From CAIUKV01 sp041659105 (GTDB lineage Bacteria > Actinomycetota > Acidimicrobiia > IMCC26256 > PALSA-555), in NCBI GenBank assembly GCA_041659105.1, contig JBAZYX010000024.1:1-41870 (forward strand): a stretch of DNA of 41,870 nucleotides, read 5' to 3'. Under the pieces are notes generated by a model. That model was not told the DNA's origin. It was given only the letters and a program-made list of their open reading frames with translations, and searched no databases. A program made the position numbers and the translations under genes. This document shows positions 30,157 through 38,998 of the stretch, one piece after another. The first letter of the stretch is position 1; each line of letters starts with the position of its first letter.

Positions 30157-33155
30157 CAAACGGCCTCCTCGTTGAGCTGTGCGGTGGGACGCCAGTGTCC
30201 GGAGCCGCGGAGCATCAGACGCAGGCCGGACGTGTCGACGCGGTAGCGCTGTCCACCGATGACGATCGAGACCGGTCCGTCTGCACTCGCGATGAGACGC
30301 TCGGGCTCGGCCCGAATCGTGATCCGGCGACCGTGATGTCGGAACCGCAGCTCCAGAGCCGACCAGTCCGAGGGCACGCGTGGGTCGAGCTCGATGTGAT
30401 CGGCATGCGGCCGGATCCCGAGGAACCCGAACGCGAGCGCGTGCCAGACGGAGGCCATGGCCGCGAGGTGCAGGCCCCCGGCGGTGGTGTCGGTCAGGTC
30501 GTCGAGGTCGATGCGGGCAGTGAGCCCGAGGAGCTCCCGTGCGGCGTCCAGGCGACCGGCACGCGCGAGCAAGGCAGCATGCACGCCTGGAGACAGTGAG
30601 CTCCCGTGCGCCGTGCGCGGCTCGTAGTAATCGAGGTTCTGCGTGAGCGAACCCGCGGCGACCTCGCCCGGAAGCAGGTGGTGCAACATCAGGACGTCGG
30701 CCTGCTTGACGACCTGCGCGGCGCGGACTCGTTCCGGGCCGAGGAGCAGGTCCGCCGCGATCGGGCGGCGCGGCGACACGTCGGCGATCATGAGCGGTTC
30801 GAGGCCGTCGAAGCCCGCGAACTGCTCGTAACGCCCGGTCGCGGGGTCGTAGCCGTCGACCAACGCGTCCGCGACGCGTCGCCACTCGTCACGCTCGGTC
30901 GCCGTGATCGCATCGGTGTCGAGCGCGGCGGCGCGGCGGAGGTTCCAACGCGCGAGCACGTTGGTGAAGGCGTTGTCGTCAACGGGCTCGTGGTACTCGT
31001 CGGGACCGATCACACCGTAGAGATGCGCCCGGCCGTCGGGCGTGCGCCGCGCCCGAGACGCCCAATACCGGGCGGTCTCGGCGAGGAGCCGCGCGCCGGC
31101 ACCCGCGGCGAAGTCACGGTCGCCCGTCCAATCGACGTAATGAGCGGCGGCCCAGGCAACACAGCCCACGACATGCACCTCGAGGGCGCCGGTCCGAATC
31201 GGCACGACGCGACCCGTTCGGTCGGAGGCGCTCTGGGGCGTGACGTCGCGGCCGGTGCGCGCCGACTCCCACGGGAACCGCGCGCCGGCGTGGCCTTCGG
31301 CACCCGCCGCTGCCCGCGCTGCGTCGAGGCGGCGGACGCGGTATTCGAGGATGGCGCGGGCCGCGGCGGGACGCGTCGCGGCGAGCACCGGGAGCACGAA
31401 GACGTCGGCGTCCCAGAAGACGTGCCCGCGGTACGCGGGTCCGGTGAGCCCGCGTGCGCCGACCGCGGCCTCGCCGTCGTCGGGCGCGCACGCCAGGACG
31501 TGCCCGAGCGCGAACCGCGCGGATCGTTCGAGCTCCGGATCCCCTTCGATGCCGAGATACGCGTCCTCCCAACGGGCCGCCCAGGTGCGTCGGTGCTCGT
31601 GGAAGAGGTGCTCGAACCCTGCCTGCTCCAGGTCGACGAGACGACCGCGGGCTGCATCAGGCGCGGGCAGCTGCACCGGATCGGCCGCGTACACGCCCAG
31701 GCGTTCCAGCACCTCGACGTCGCGATGGGCCGGGTACACCCGTTGAGACGCGGCGGCCGTGACCCCTCCCTCCGAGGCGGCGATCCGCATCCAGGCCGTG
31801 CCGTCCGTCGAGCCTTCCTCGGCTGCCCGGCCATCCGTCGGCGCAAGGAGTGGCGGGCACGCCGAGCCGGCGCCGCGTGCGCACTCGGCGCGAAGAGCCA
31901 CCGCGCCGGGACGCGTAACCGACGACAGCCGGACGGCGCGGTGAATCGTCGCCGCGTCGTTGGACGTCTCGTGCACGACGAAGGTCCGCAGGTCGAGCAC
32001 TTGGCGAAGTGTGGCCTCCGATGTGCTCGGGTGCGGCGCCTGGTGCCAGACGGGGCACGCAAGCAACGTCGTCTCGGGCCCTTCTCCGTCGTACAGGCCA
32101 GCGGCGTACACCGCCGGCGGCGCGGTGGCGCTGGACACCAGCGATGGGCCGCGCGTCCCGAGCCGACCGTCGGCCAAGGTGAGCAGCGCATGGACGGCTC
32201 GCTCGCGCTCGGCGTCACCGTCGAAAGCGATCGTCCACGCCGGGTCCTCGTCCGCCTCGGGGAGCGCACCCCGGCGGCGACGCTCGAGCTGATCGAGCAG
32301 CAGCGCACCGAAGCGGGGCGGTCCGCCACCGAGCAGCACGACGGGATCGAGGCCGCCGGCTGGCTCCTTGCCCACCGACACGACCGTGGCGCGGGCCGCC
32401 TCGGCGACCAGCATCAGCGAGTCGCTGCCCGGAACGCCGCCGAGCGGACCGAACTCGTCGCCGCCGATCAGAACCGTGCCCGGCGCCACACCTTCGCGTT
32501 GCAGGAAGCCGAGCAGCCAGCGTGCGGAATCGCTCTTGTCGGTGAGGCCGATCTCGACGTGCTTCGCGTCGCTGGTGACCCGGGCGTCAGCGAGCCCGGC
32601 CTCGCGGGCGGACGCTTGCGCGATCGCGACGGCTTCCCGGAGCCCCTCGATGCCGGCCGCGTGGAGTCGGGCCGTCACCGCGTCGAGCAGCCGGTCGATG
32701 TCGGCCTTCGGGGGATCGTGCCAGTCGGGCTCGGGGATCAAGTCGATCTTGCGCCGGTTGAGGCGCGTCGAGACGAGCTCGGTTCGCAATCCCCGGGCGG
32801 CGAAGGCATGCCGCGCGGCGACCGCCGCAGTGTCGAGCGCGTGGTCCTCCGCGGTTGTGGCGACCCGACCATCGAGCAAGTGCGGACCGTCTCGGTCGAC
32901 CACGTAGACCTCGGAACCCCGATTCAGCGCGAGCAGCAGCGTTCCCGGTCCGGCCGGGCGGGCACCGAGCTGACCGTCCACGTTCCCGAGGTGTGTGCCG
33001 CTGACGATGGCGACGTGCATGCCGTGAGTGCAGAGCTGCTCGAGGACGCGGCGCAGATCGGTGGTGTCGGCGTGACGATCGGGAACCGCGGTGCCATCCC
33101 AGTCGAAGACGATCGCCTCGAAGCGCCGGCGCACCGCAGCGGGGAAGGTGAGCAC
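30156..33155 (-). CDS. HAD phosphatase–glycoside hydrolase family 65 fusion (OtsB1-like)
   Basis: A 999-residue two-part enzyme. The N-terminal HAD domain (1–260) has the nucleophile motif FDWDGTAV (Asp18, Asp20), VSGTHLG, a conserved Lys region (LTDKSDSARWL) and LIGGDEFGPLGG, so a phosphatase or phosphoglucomutase-like activity is plausible. The rest is GH65: FWDADVFVLPVLA, ARFPWESARTGRDVTP, the catalytic acid in IGPDEYHEPVDDNAFTN (Glu720), KQADVLML and EPRTAHGSSLSPGVHA. GH65 enzymes phosphorolyse trehalose, kojibiose or maltose. The fusion resembles mycobacterial OtsB1. The start is GTG 33155. The 3' end is coupled to the universal stress gene. Confidence 0.9.
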   Translation of the reverse strand: MLTFPAAVRRRFEAIVFDWDGTAVPDRHADTTDLRRVLEQLCTHGMHVAIVSGTHLGNVDGQLGARPAGPGTLLLALNRGSEVYVVDRDGPHLLDGRVATTAEDHALDTAAVAARHAFAARGLRTELVSTRLNRRKIDLIPEPDWHDPPKADIDRLLDAVTARLHAAGIEGLREAVAIAQASAREAGLADARVTSDAKHVEIGLTDKSDSARWLLGFLQREGVAPGTVLIGGDEFGPLGGVPGSDSLMLVAEAARATVVSVGKEPAGGLDPVVLLGGGPPRFGALLLDQLERRRRGALPEADEDPAWTIAFDGDAERERAVHALLTLADGRLGTRGPSLVSSATAPPAVYAAGLYDGEGPETTLLACPVWHQAPHPSTSEATLRQVLDLRTFVVHETSNDAATIHRAVRLSSVTRPGAVALRAECARGAGSACPPLLAPTDGRAAEEGSTDGTAWMRIAASEGGVTAAASQRVYPAHRDVEVLERLGVYAADPVQLPAPDAARGRLVDLEQAGFEHLFHEHRRTWAARWEDAYLGIEGDPELERSARFALGHVLACAPDDGEAAVGARGLTGPAYRGHVFWDADVFVLPVLAATRPAAARAILEYRVRRLDAARAAAGAEGHAGARFPWESARTGRDVTPQSASDRTGRVVPIRTGALEVHVVGCVAWAAAHYVDWTGDRDFAAGAGARLLAETARYWASRARRTPDGRAHLYGVIGPDEYHEPVDDNAFTNVLARWNLRRAAALDTDAITATERDEWRRVADALVDGYDPATGRYEQFAGFDGLEPLMIADVSPRRPIAADLLLGPERVRAAQVVKQADVLMLHHLLPGEVAAGSLTQNLDYYEPRTAHGSSLSPGVHAALLARAGRLDAARELLGLTARIDLDDLTDTTAGGLHLAAMASVWHALAFGFLGIRPHADHIELDPRVPSDWSALELRFRHHGRRITIRAEPERLIASADGPVSIVIGGQRYRVDTSGLRLMLRGSGHWRPTAQLNEEAV

Positions 33156-33410
33156 CTACATGTCCCTTCTCAGGAGCCAACGTCTTTCTGTGAGCGCCAT
33201 CATCGCGTGGATGACGGCACGGGCTCTCGACGCCGTGGGCTTGGGATGGTGATCGGGGACAGGTCGTCGTGCACCTCACGGCTCTTGGTGCTCAGTTCGA
33301 TCGACGCGTCGGAACCAGGGAAGAACGTGCGTACTTCGACGACGCCCGCGACCAACGACGCCGCTCGCCGCGGAGGGTGAGATGACACGACCACCGAAGG
33401 CATCGAGGCG
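33156..33410. other. Spacer between the GH65 gene and the remnant cluster
   Basis: No recognisable gene. It should hold the promoter of the minus-strand HAD–GH65/USP unit, but I cannot pick a convincing box. Confidence 0.4.
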
Positions 33411-33662
33411 GTGTTGCTCGAAACCCACAGCTGGGGCAAGGCCGCGAGGTTCTTCCAGGCGCTCGGCTATGAGCTCGACTTCGAAACGGATCACAACTCC
33501 GGCCAGTTCCGACATGGGGACGGCCCGACCGTGTTCATCGCGGAGACGCCCGCAGATCCCGAGCCGGAGGTGCGGATCGTGTTCCGCGTCCCCGACGCCG
33601 ACGCGTTCCCCGCCGATCCCGAGATCGACGTGGTCTCACCGTTCGAGGACTCGCACTGGGGC
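33411..33662 (+). pseudogene. Truncated VOC-family (glyoxalase-like) gene
   Basis: The translation from GTG 33411 (LLETHSWGKAARFFQALGYELDFETDHNSGQF, then GPTVFIAETP, VRIVFRVPDADAFP and VVSPFEDSHWG) follows one VOC domain. After DSHWG the expected closing strand (R-D-P-D-G-R) is absent and the frame goes on into unrelated sequence. The natural start seems lost too: coding resemblance runs a few codons upstream (TTEGIEA) to a TGA at 33378–33380 without an in-frame ATG. The longer open frame to 34160 is accidental. Confidence 0.65.
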
Positions 33663-33707
33663 ATTCCCGCGAGTCGAGCACGTGTCGTCGAACGAGCTCA
33701 CCGCGCG

Positions 33708-33929
33708 CTACTTCGCCCATCGGGCCGACGGACTCCACCCGAGGGAGGCGATGCCGCAAATGCGGTCGTTCTCGACCATGACGCCGCCGATGGCGTGCTC
33801 CTTCATTGCTCGAGCGGCGTCCATGATCGAAGCGTCGGCGTCGAGGTTGAGCGGGCGGGTGGTCGGCTCCTGTACCCAGCCCGCGGGGCCGATGATGCGG
33901 CTGGCGCCGAAAGATTGCCCAGCGGGCAT
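33708..33929 (-). pseudogene. CBS-domain fragment
   Basis: A 73-residue frame in which PLNLDADASIMDAARAMKEHAIGGVMV and ENDRICGI match about half of one CBS domain, as in stress-related Hrp1/CBS-pair proteins. Directly after ICGI, where TDRDIV is expected, the sequence breaks off into SLGWSPSARWAK and stops. The second CBS repeat is missing. A remnant rather than a gene. Confidence 0.6.
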
Positions 33930-33939
33930 CTTTCGGCGC
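33904..33939. repeat. Long near-perfect inverted repeat
   Basis: GCGCCGAAAGAT and ATCTTTCGGCGC pair over 12 bp; inside, after one unpaired T, GCCC and GGGC add 4 bp around an AGC loop. This is the strongest hairpin I noticed in the window. It lies at the break between the CBS fragment and the hemerythrin gene. No T-run follows on either strand, so it is an unusual terminator, or an old insertion or recombination site. Confidence 0.75.
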
Positions 33940-33967
33940 GGATCCGGGTACGCGGAGGGTCGACGAG

Positions 33968-34366
33968 ATGGTCGCAGAGCACCGAGCGCTGCACCCGGCG
34001 ATCGACGCGGTCGATCTGGGCATGTCGACGGGCGTTGAGCTTCGCTCGGCGGTCCGCGCTCTCGACAAGGTCCTCGGGCGCCACCTCGAGCACGAGGAGC
34101 TCGTCATCTTCCCGCTGCTCGGTCATCACCTTTCGCGACGCGAGTGGCGAGCATTCCTGATCACGGAGCGACGGCGGACGCCGCTCCGGCACCGTCCGCA
34201 GTTCCTCACCTGGGTGCTCGACGAAGCCAGCGACGCCGACGCGGACGCCGTCTTGGCGGAGCTGCCACGGCCCGGTCGGTTGGCGTACCGGAAGGTGCTG
34301 CGCCCCCACTACGGGGCCAAGCGACGCTGGGACGCCGACCAGCCCGTGATGTCCCACTCATCCTGA
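33968..34366 (+). CDS. Hemerythrin HHE-domain protein, probably N-terminally shortened
   Basis: A 132-residue helical protein. MVAEHRALHPAIDAVD and LDKVLGRHLEHEELVIFPLLGHHL give H-x3-H and H-x2-HEE-type di-iron ligands, and the C-terminal part (PQFLTWVLDEASDADADAVLAELPRPGRLAYRKVLRPHYGAKRRW) matches actinobacterial hemerythrin-like proteins. The first helix of the usual bundle seems missing, and coding-like residues (RRVDE) stand just before the ATG, so the gene may be truncated at the 5' side, next to the hairpin. Oxygen or NO binding is the family role. Confidence 0.65.
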   Translation: MVAEHRALHPAIDAVDLGMSTGVELRSAVRALDKVLGRHLEHEELVIFPLLGHHLSRREWRAFLITERRRTPLRHRPQFLTWVLDEASDADADAVLAELPRPGRLAYRKVLRPHYGAKRRWDADQPVMSHSS

Positions 34367-34408
34367 CGGAAGCGAAACGACGGTCGACCCGAGTGAGGGA
34401 GCCAGCGC

Positions 34409-34606
34409 ATGAAGGGTTTCTCGACGGACGTCGAGACCCTGCGGCGCAATGCCCGCGCCCACATCGAGGAAGGACCGATCACCCAGGCCTACGGTGCCGA
34501 TCGCGAACGCGTCATCGCCGTCCTCAATGAAGTCGTGGCGACCGGGATGAGGTGGGTGAACAGACGCCGCTGCGCCGATGACTCGGGGAAGGGTTCCGTC
34601 GTCTGA
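34409..34606 (+). pseudogene. N-terminal fragment of a ferritin-like protein
   Basis: The first 43 residues (MKGFSTDVETLRRNARAHIE, then EGPITQAYGADRERVIAVLNEVVAT) match the N-terminus of bacterioferritin/Dps-like proteins of about 180 residues. At the point where the E-x-x-x-x-L-R-Y-x-x-H iron-binding helix should begin, the frame turns into GMRWVNRRRCADDSGKG and ends. No ferroxidase ligands remain, so no activity is expected. Confidence 0.65.
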
Positions 34607-34664
34607 GTGGTGCATGGGTGTGGAGCGCGACCCGACGAACGGGGACATCGATGAGGGAGCACGG

Positions 34665-34991
34665 ATGAAGGCGACGGTGGTTCGCTATCAGGCCCGGCTC
34701 GAACGGGCCGACGAGAACCAGCATCTGATCGAGGCGGTGTTCGCCGATCTGGAGGCCCGTGCTCCCGGCGGCTTCACCTTCAAGGTGTTCCGGCTCGACG
34801 ACGGCGAGAGCTTCGTGCACGTGGGGATCGAGCACGACGTCGAGGATCCCGACTCGCTCCAGGACCTCTGGCAGCATCGCAGCCACTTCGTCACCAACAC
34901 GCGGTGGTGGCCGCCCTTCTGCTGCGCGGTCGATTGGCTCGTCGCCTGCGGGCTCGCGGTCATGATCTCGGCGGGCGTCGGCTTCCACTGA
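34665..34991 (+). CDS. Small monooxygenase-like (ABM-type) protein with an atypical C-terminus
   Basis: A 108-residue frame. The first 75 residues (MKATVVRYQARLERADENQHLIEAVFADLEARAPGGFTFKVFRLDDGESFVHVGIEHDVED) have the α/β pattern of small antibiotic-biosynthesis-monooxygenase-like proteins common in actinobacteria. After SLQDL the expected final helix and strand are replaced by a Trp/Cys-rich, then hydrophobic tail (WWPPFCCAVDWLVACGLAVMIS). This may be a truncation joined to foreign sequence, as in its neighbours. GAGGGAG stands 5 nt before the ATG. Confidence 0.5.
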   Translation: MKATVVRYQARLERADENQHLIEAVFADLEARAPGGFTFKVFRLDDGESFVHVGIEHDVEDPDSLQDLWQHRSHFVTNTRWWPPFCCAVDWLVACGLAVMISAGVGFH

Positions 34992-35008
34992 CCGACCTGG
35001 AGCGGCGG

Positions 35009-35920
35009 TCAGCTGGTTGAGGGCCACCCGACGACGCGGTTGCACGCGTGGAGGGTGGCCCGGGCCGCGGCCTCGATGGGGCTGGCGCCCGTGGCGAGGC
35101 CGTAGAGCGTCGATCCGCGGTCGCGCCGGATGGTGACCGCGACGAGGAACTCGCGGTCGGGGGTGGTGTCGATCGTGCGGACCCAGCCGACCCGCAGCGT
35201 CTCGGCGCCGGTGGGGTCGGGGTGGAGCGCGGCGAGCGCCTCGAGGGTCGCGTCGGCGGCCGCCGCGCCCGCCCGGGCGAGCGGGCCGCGCCCGACCGTG
35301 CGTCCGAAGGCGCTGCGCAGGTGGACCTCGAGCTCGCCCGACTCGGGAAGGCTGCGCACTGCCACCAGCTCCGCTCGTCCGAGCGCCTCGGCGGCGTCGG
35401 GGGGCCCGGTGGGGGTCGCGGCGGCGTCGTGCACCACCACTGCGCCGCTGCCCGGGAGCGTCGCCGCGGCGAGGTGGCGCACGACCTCGTCGCCGGTGCC
35501 GGGGGCGACGGTCACCTCGACGACCGTGCCGGTGCGCAGCACGGTCGCCACGGCGGGCAGCCCCCGGACGAACACCTCCAGGGCCGAGGCGGGGTCGGCG
35601 GCGGGGTCGGCCACGCCGAGGCGGACTGCGGTGCGGGCCAGGGCGGTCAGGGCGTCGAGCTCGGCCGGGGCCTCGTCGGGCTCGGGGGTGGCCCACCACC
35701 GCCGGTGGGGGTCGTCGGCGAGCGCCGCCAACGCCGTGGCGGCATCGGCCCCGGCGGCGAAGGCCTGGCGTCCGAGGTCGGGGTCGTCGACCGCGACGGC
35801 GAGGGCGTCGAGCTGGTGCCGGCGGGCCGCGGCGTCGAGCGCGGCGTACAGCGCGGACAGGCCGGGCGCGGCGGCATCGCCGCCCGGCGCCCCGGTTCGC
35901 CGCTCGCCGGTTGCGGTCAC
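35009..35920 (-). CDS. Conserved hypothetical protein, Ala/Val-rich
   Basis: A 303-residue soluble protein, not recognised. It has no signal peptide or long membrane helix. The pattern of alternating strands and helices with HLRSAFGRTVGRGPLARAGAAAADATLEALAALHPD and a final FLVAVTIRRDRGSTLYGLATGASPIEAAARATLHACNRV recalls actinobacterial proteins that accompany argS, possibly related to repeated α/β cofactor-regulated domains, but I cannot name a family. GTG 35920 is the start; beyond it the frame runs into the argS promoter. Confidence 0.65.
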   Translation of the reverse strand: MTATGERRTGAPGGDAAAPGLSALYAALDAAARRHQLDALAVAVDDPDLGRQAFAAGADAATALAALADDPHRRWWATPEPDEAPAELDALTALARTAVRLGVADPAADPASALEVFVRGLPAVATVLRTGTVVEVTVAPGTGDEVVRHLAAATLPGSGAVVVHDAAATPTGPPDAAEALGRAELVAVRSLPESGELEVHLRSAFGRTVGRGPLARAGAAAADATLEALAALHPDPTGAETLRVGWVRTIDTTPDREFLVAVTIRRDRGSTLYGLATGASPIEAAARATLHACNRVVGWPSTS

Positions 35921-36027
35921 GCGCCCTCCTCGCCGTGGGTGCGCCGCACGATAGCCAGCAATGCGAGCGGGGGGTCGGGAGGACCTGGAACTACGATGCG
36001 ACGTTCTCCGGTGCGAAGGAACGGCCA

Positions 36028-37686
36028 GTGATCCGCGAAACCCTCGTCGACGCCGTCCGCGGCGCACTCGGCCGAGCCGGCTTCCCCGAGCCGGCGGGGG
36101 GAATCGTGCTCACGCCCTCCGACCGGCCCGAGCACGGCGACTGGACCACCAACGTCGCGCTGCAGATCGCCAAGCCCGCCGGGGTGCCGCCCCGCGAGGC
36201 CGCGCAGCGGCTGGCGGCCGAGCTCGAGGCCGATCCGCCACCCCACCTCGCCCGGGTGGAGATCGCGGGGCCGGGCTTCGTGAACCTCCACCTCGCCCCC
36301 ACCTGGCTCCACGACGTGTTGCGGGCCGTGGTGGCCCGGGGCGAGCGCTTCGGCCACGGCGAGGCGTTCGCCGGGCAGCGGATCAACCTCGAGTTCGTCT
36401 CCGCGAACCCCACCGGGCCCCTCCACGCCGGCGGCGGCCGCTGGGTCGCGGTCGGCGACGCGCTGGCCAACCTCCTCGCCGCGCAGGGTGCCGAGGTCCA
36501 CCGCGAGTACTACCTGAACGACGCCGGCAACCAGCTCGACACGTTCGGCGCGTCACTGCACGCGCGGTACCGAGGCGAGGCGCCCCCGGAGGACGGCTAC
36601 CAGGGCCAGTACCTGGTGGAGCTGGCCGACCGGATGCGCGCCGCGTTGGGCGACGAGGTCACGGAGGACCAGGCCCGTGAGTGGGGGTACCGCCAGGTGG
36701 TCGGCCAGATCCAGGGCGACCTCGAGCGGATCGGCGTGGTGTTCGACACCTGGTTCTCGGAGCGCACCCTGCACGAGCGGGGCGAGGTCGCGCGCGTGCT
36801 CGCGACGCTCGACGCCCGTGGCGCGACCTTTCAGCAGGACGGCGCGCTGTGGCTGCGGGCCACCGACTACGGCGACCAGCGCGACCGCGTCCTCGTGAAG
36901 TCCGACGGCGTCACGACGTACCTCTGCAACGACCTCGCCTACCACGAGGACAAGTTCGCCCGGGGCTGGACCCACCTCATCGACATCTGGGGCGCCGACC
37001 ACCACGGGCAGGTGAAGTCGCTCCAGTCGGGCCTCGAGGCGCTCGGTCACCCGGCCGGGGAGCCCGAGGTGCTGCTCGGTCAGCTGGTGAAGCTGCTCCG
37101 GGGCGGGGTCGAGGTCCGGATGTCGCGGCGCACCGGGAACATCGTCACGCTCGCCGACATCCTCGACGAGGTCGATCCCGACGTCTGCCGGCTCACGTTC
37201 CTCCTCCAGAGCATCGACACCGCGCAGACCTTCGACCTCGAAGTGGTCACGGCGCAGTCGATGGAGAACCCCGTCTATTACGTGCAGTACGCGCACGCGC
37301 GGATCGCGTCGATCGGGCGGCAGGCCGCGTCGCGCGGGGTGGTGCCCCTACCGGTCGCCGACGTGAACCTCGCGCCACTCGTGCACGAGCGCGAGCTCGA
37401 CCTGCTGCGTGCGCTCGCCGTGTTCCCCGACGTCGTGGAGGAGGCCGCAGGGCTCCGTGCACCCCACCGGGTCGCCACCTGGGTGCGCGACTTCGCGTCG
37501 CGCTTCCACGGCTTCTACCGCGACTGCCGGGTGATCTCCGACGACGCGGCGCTCACGCAGGCCCGCCTGGGGCTGGCCGAGGCCAGCCGGATCGGCCTCG
37601 CGAACGCGCTCGCGATCCTCGGCGTCGGTGCACCGGAGGAGATGACCCGCCTCGACGACGCCGAGACCGAGGGCGACGCGCAGTGA
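36028..37686 (+). CDS. argS: Arginyl-tRNA synthetase
   Basis: A 552-residue class I synthetase that charges tRNA-Arg. The N-terminal Add1 domain (1–90) is followed by the HIGH-type signature in FVSANPTGPLHAGGGRW, REYYLNDAGNQ, the KMSKS equivalent VRMSRRTGN, and the DALR anticodon-binding domain (YVQYAHARIASI onward). The second His of HIGH is Gly, a substitution found in other actinobacterial ArgRS, so not a defect. GTG 36028 with GAAGGA 7 nt before it is the start. The stop overlaps the lysA start (GTGA). Confidence 0.95.
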   Translation: MIRETLVDAVRGALGRAGFPEPAGGIVLTPSDRPEHGDWTTNVALQIAKPAGVPPREAAQRLAAELEADPPPHLARVEIAGPGFVNLHLAPTWLHDVLRAVVARGERFGHGEAFAGQRINLEFVSANPTGPLHAGGGRWVAVGDALANLLAAQGAEVHREYYLNDAGNQLDTFGASLHARYRGEAPPEDGYQGQYLVELADRMRAALGDEVTEDQAREWGYRQVVGQIQGDLERIGVVFDTWFSERTLHERGEVARVLATLDARGATFQQDGALWLRATDYGDQRDRVLVKSDGVTTYLCNDLAYHEDKFARGWTHLIDIWGADHHGQVKSLQSGLEALGHPAGEPEVLLGQLVKLLRGGVEVRMSRRTGNIVTLADILDEVDPDVCRLTFLLQSIDTAQTFDLEVVTAQSMENPVYYVQYAHARIASIGRQAASRGVVPLPVADVNLAPLVHERELDLLRALAVFPDVVEEAAGLRAPHRVATWVRDFASRFHGFYRDCRVISDDAALTQARLGLAEASRIGLANALAILGVGAPEEMTRLDDAETEGDAQ

Positions 37687-38963
37687 GCGCCGCCCCGTTC
37701 GACCGTTCCCTCGTCCCGCCCGGTCTGCTCGCCCTCGACCTCGACGCGCTCGCGGCCGAGTTCGGGACGCCCCTCTTCGTGTACGACGAGTCCGCGCTGC
37801 GGGCGAAGATGCGCGAGTACGTGGCTGCGTTCGGCCCCGACACCGTGGCCTATGCGGGCAAGGCGTTCCTCTGCACCGCGATGGTGCGGATCGTCGAGGA
37901 AGAGGGTCTCCACCTCGATGTCGCCACCGGCGGCGAGCTGCACGTGGCGTTGCGGTCCGGGTTCCCCGCCGCGCGCGTCGTCTTCCACGGCAACAACAAG
38001 AGCGACGCCGAGCTGCGTGCCGCGCTCGTCGCGGGAGTGGGTCGCATCGTCGCCGACTCCCACGACGAGCTCGACCGGCTCGAGGCGATCGGCGCGGCCG
38101 AAGGCGTGGTTCCCCGCGTGCTCGTCCGGGTCACGCCCGGTGTCGAGGCCCACACGCACGAGTACATCGAGACGGGGACCGAGGCGTCGAAGTTCGGCTT
38201 CACGGTGTCGGCCGGTGTCGCCCGCGACGCCGCGCTGCGCGTCGCTGAGTCCTCTCGGCTCGAGCTCGGCGGGTTGCACTGCCACATCGGCTCGCAGATC
38301 TACGTCCTCGACTCGTACGCCCGTGCGGTGCGCGTGATCGTCGGCCTCCTGCGCGACCTCGACGCCCGCGGCGTGGGCGTCCCCGAGCTGAACCTCGGGG
38401 GTGGGCTCGGTGCCCGGTACCTCGCCGACGACCCGGTGCTCGACGTCGGGGCGTACGCGCGTGTCCTGCGGGACGCGGTCGCCACGGCCACGGAGGCGGC
38501 CGGGCTCGCGCCGCCGCGGGTGATGGTCGAGCCGGGCCGGTCCATCGTCGCCCCCGCCGCGATCACGCTCTACCGGGTCGGGACGATCAAGCAGATCCCC
38601 GACATCGGCACCTACGTCGCGGTCGACGGCGGCATGAGCGACAACCCGCGTCCCGTGCTCTACGGCGCGGGCTACGAGGCCTTCCTGCCGGCCCGGGTCG
38701 ACGATCCCCGCGACCTCGAGTGCACGATCGTGGGCAAGCACTGCGAGCAGGGCGACGTCGTGGTGGCCGGGGCCCGGCTGCCCGGCTCGGTGGCGGTGGG
38801 CGATCTCCTCGCGACCCCCACCACCGGGGCTTACGGGTACTCGATGGCCTCCAACTACAACAAGGTTCCCCGTCCCGCGGTCGTCTTCGTGCGCGACGGC
38901 GTGCCGCGGGTGGTGGTGCGGCGGGAGTCCTTGGACGACTTGCTCCGCCTCGACGAGCAGTGA
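37683..38963 (+). CDS. lysA: Diaminopimelate decarboxylase
   Basis: A 426-residue fold-type III PLP enzyme, the last step of lysine synthesis. The PLP lysine lies in VAYAGKAFLCTA; LGGLHCHIGSQIY, LNLGGGLGARY, EPGRSIVAPA and the active-site G-K-H-C-E-Q-G-D (family: C-E-S/Q-x-D) follow in order. GTG 37683 overlaps the argS stop, a linkage of argS–lysA–hom–thrC that is usual in actinobacteria. No thrB or lysine riboswitch is seen near. Confidence 0.95.
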   Translation: MSAAPFDRSLVPPGLLALDLDALAAEFGTPLFVYDESALRAKMREYVAAFGPDTVAYAGKAFLCTAMVRIVEEEGLHLDVATGGELHVALRSGFPAARVVFHGNNKSDAELRAALVAGVGRIVADSHDELDRLEAIGAAEGVVPRVLVRVTPGVEAHTHEYIETGTEASKFGFTVSAGVARDAALRVAESSRLELGGLHCHIGSQIYVLDSYARAVRVIVGLLRDLDARGVGVPELNLGGGLGARYLADDPVLDVGAYARVLRDAVATATEAAGLAPPRVMVEPGRSIVAPAAITLYRVGTIKQIPDIGTYVAVDGGMSDNPRPVLYGAGYEAFLPARVDDPRDLECTIVGKHCEQGDVVVAGARLPGSVAVGDLLATPTTGAYGYSMASNYNKVPRPAVVFVRDGVPRVVVRRESLDDLLRLDEQ

Positions 38964-38998
38964 CGAGGAGTTCGTCTCGATGAGCCAGACTGTTCAGC

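Noticed and set aside
33411..34160. A single 249-residue protein
   Set aside because: Only the first 84 residues look like a protein domain; the rest overlaps the CBS fragment on the other strand and the hemerythrin gene in another frame.
36412..36450. ArgRS HIGH motif reading HAGG, suspected loss of function
   Set aside because: Gly in the fourth place of this motif is common in actinobacterial ArgRS, and all other motifs are intact.
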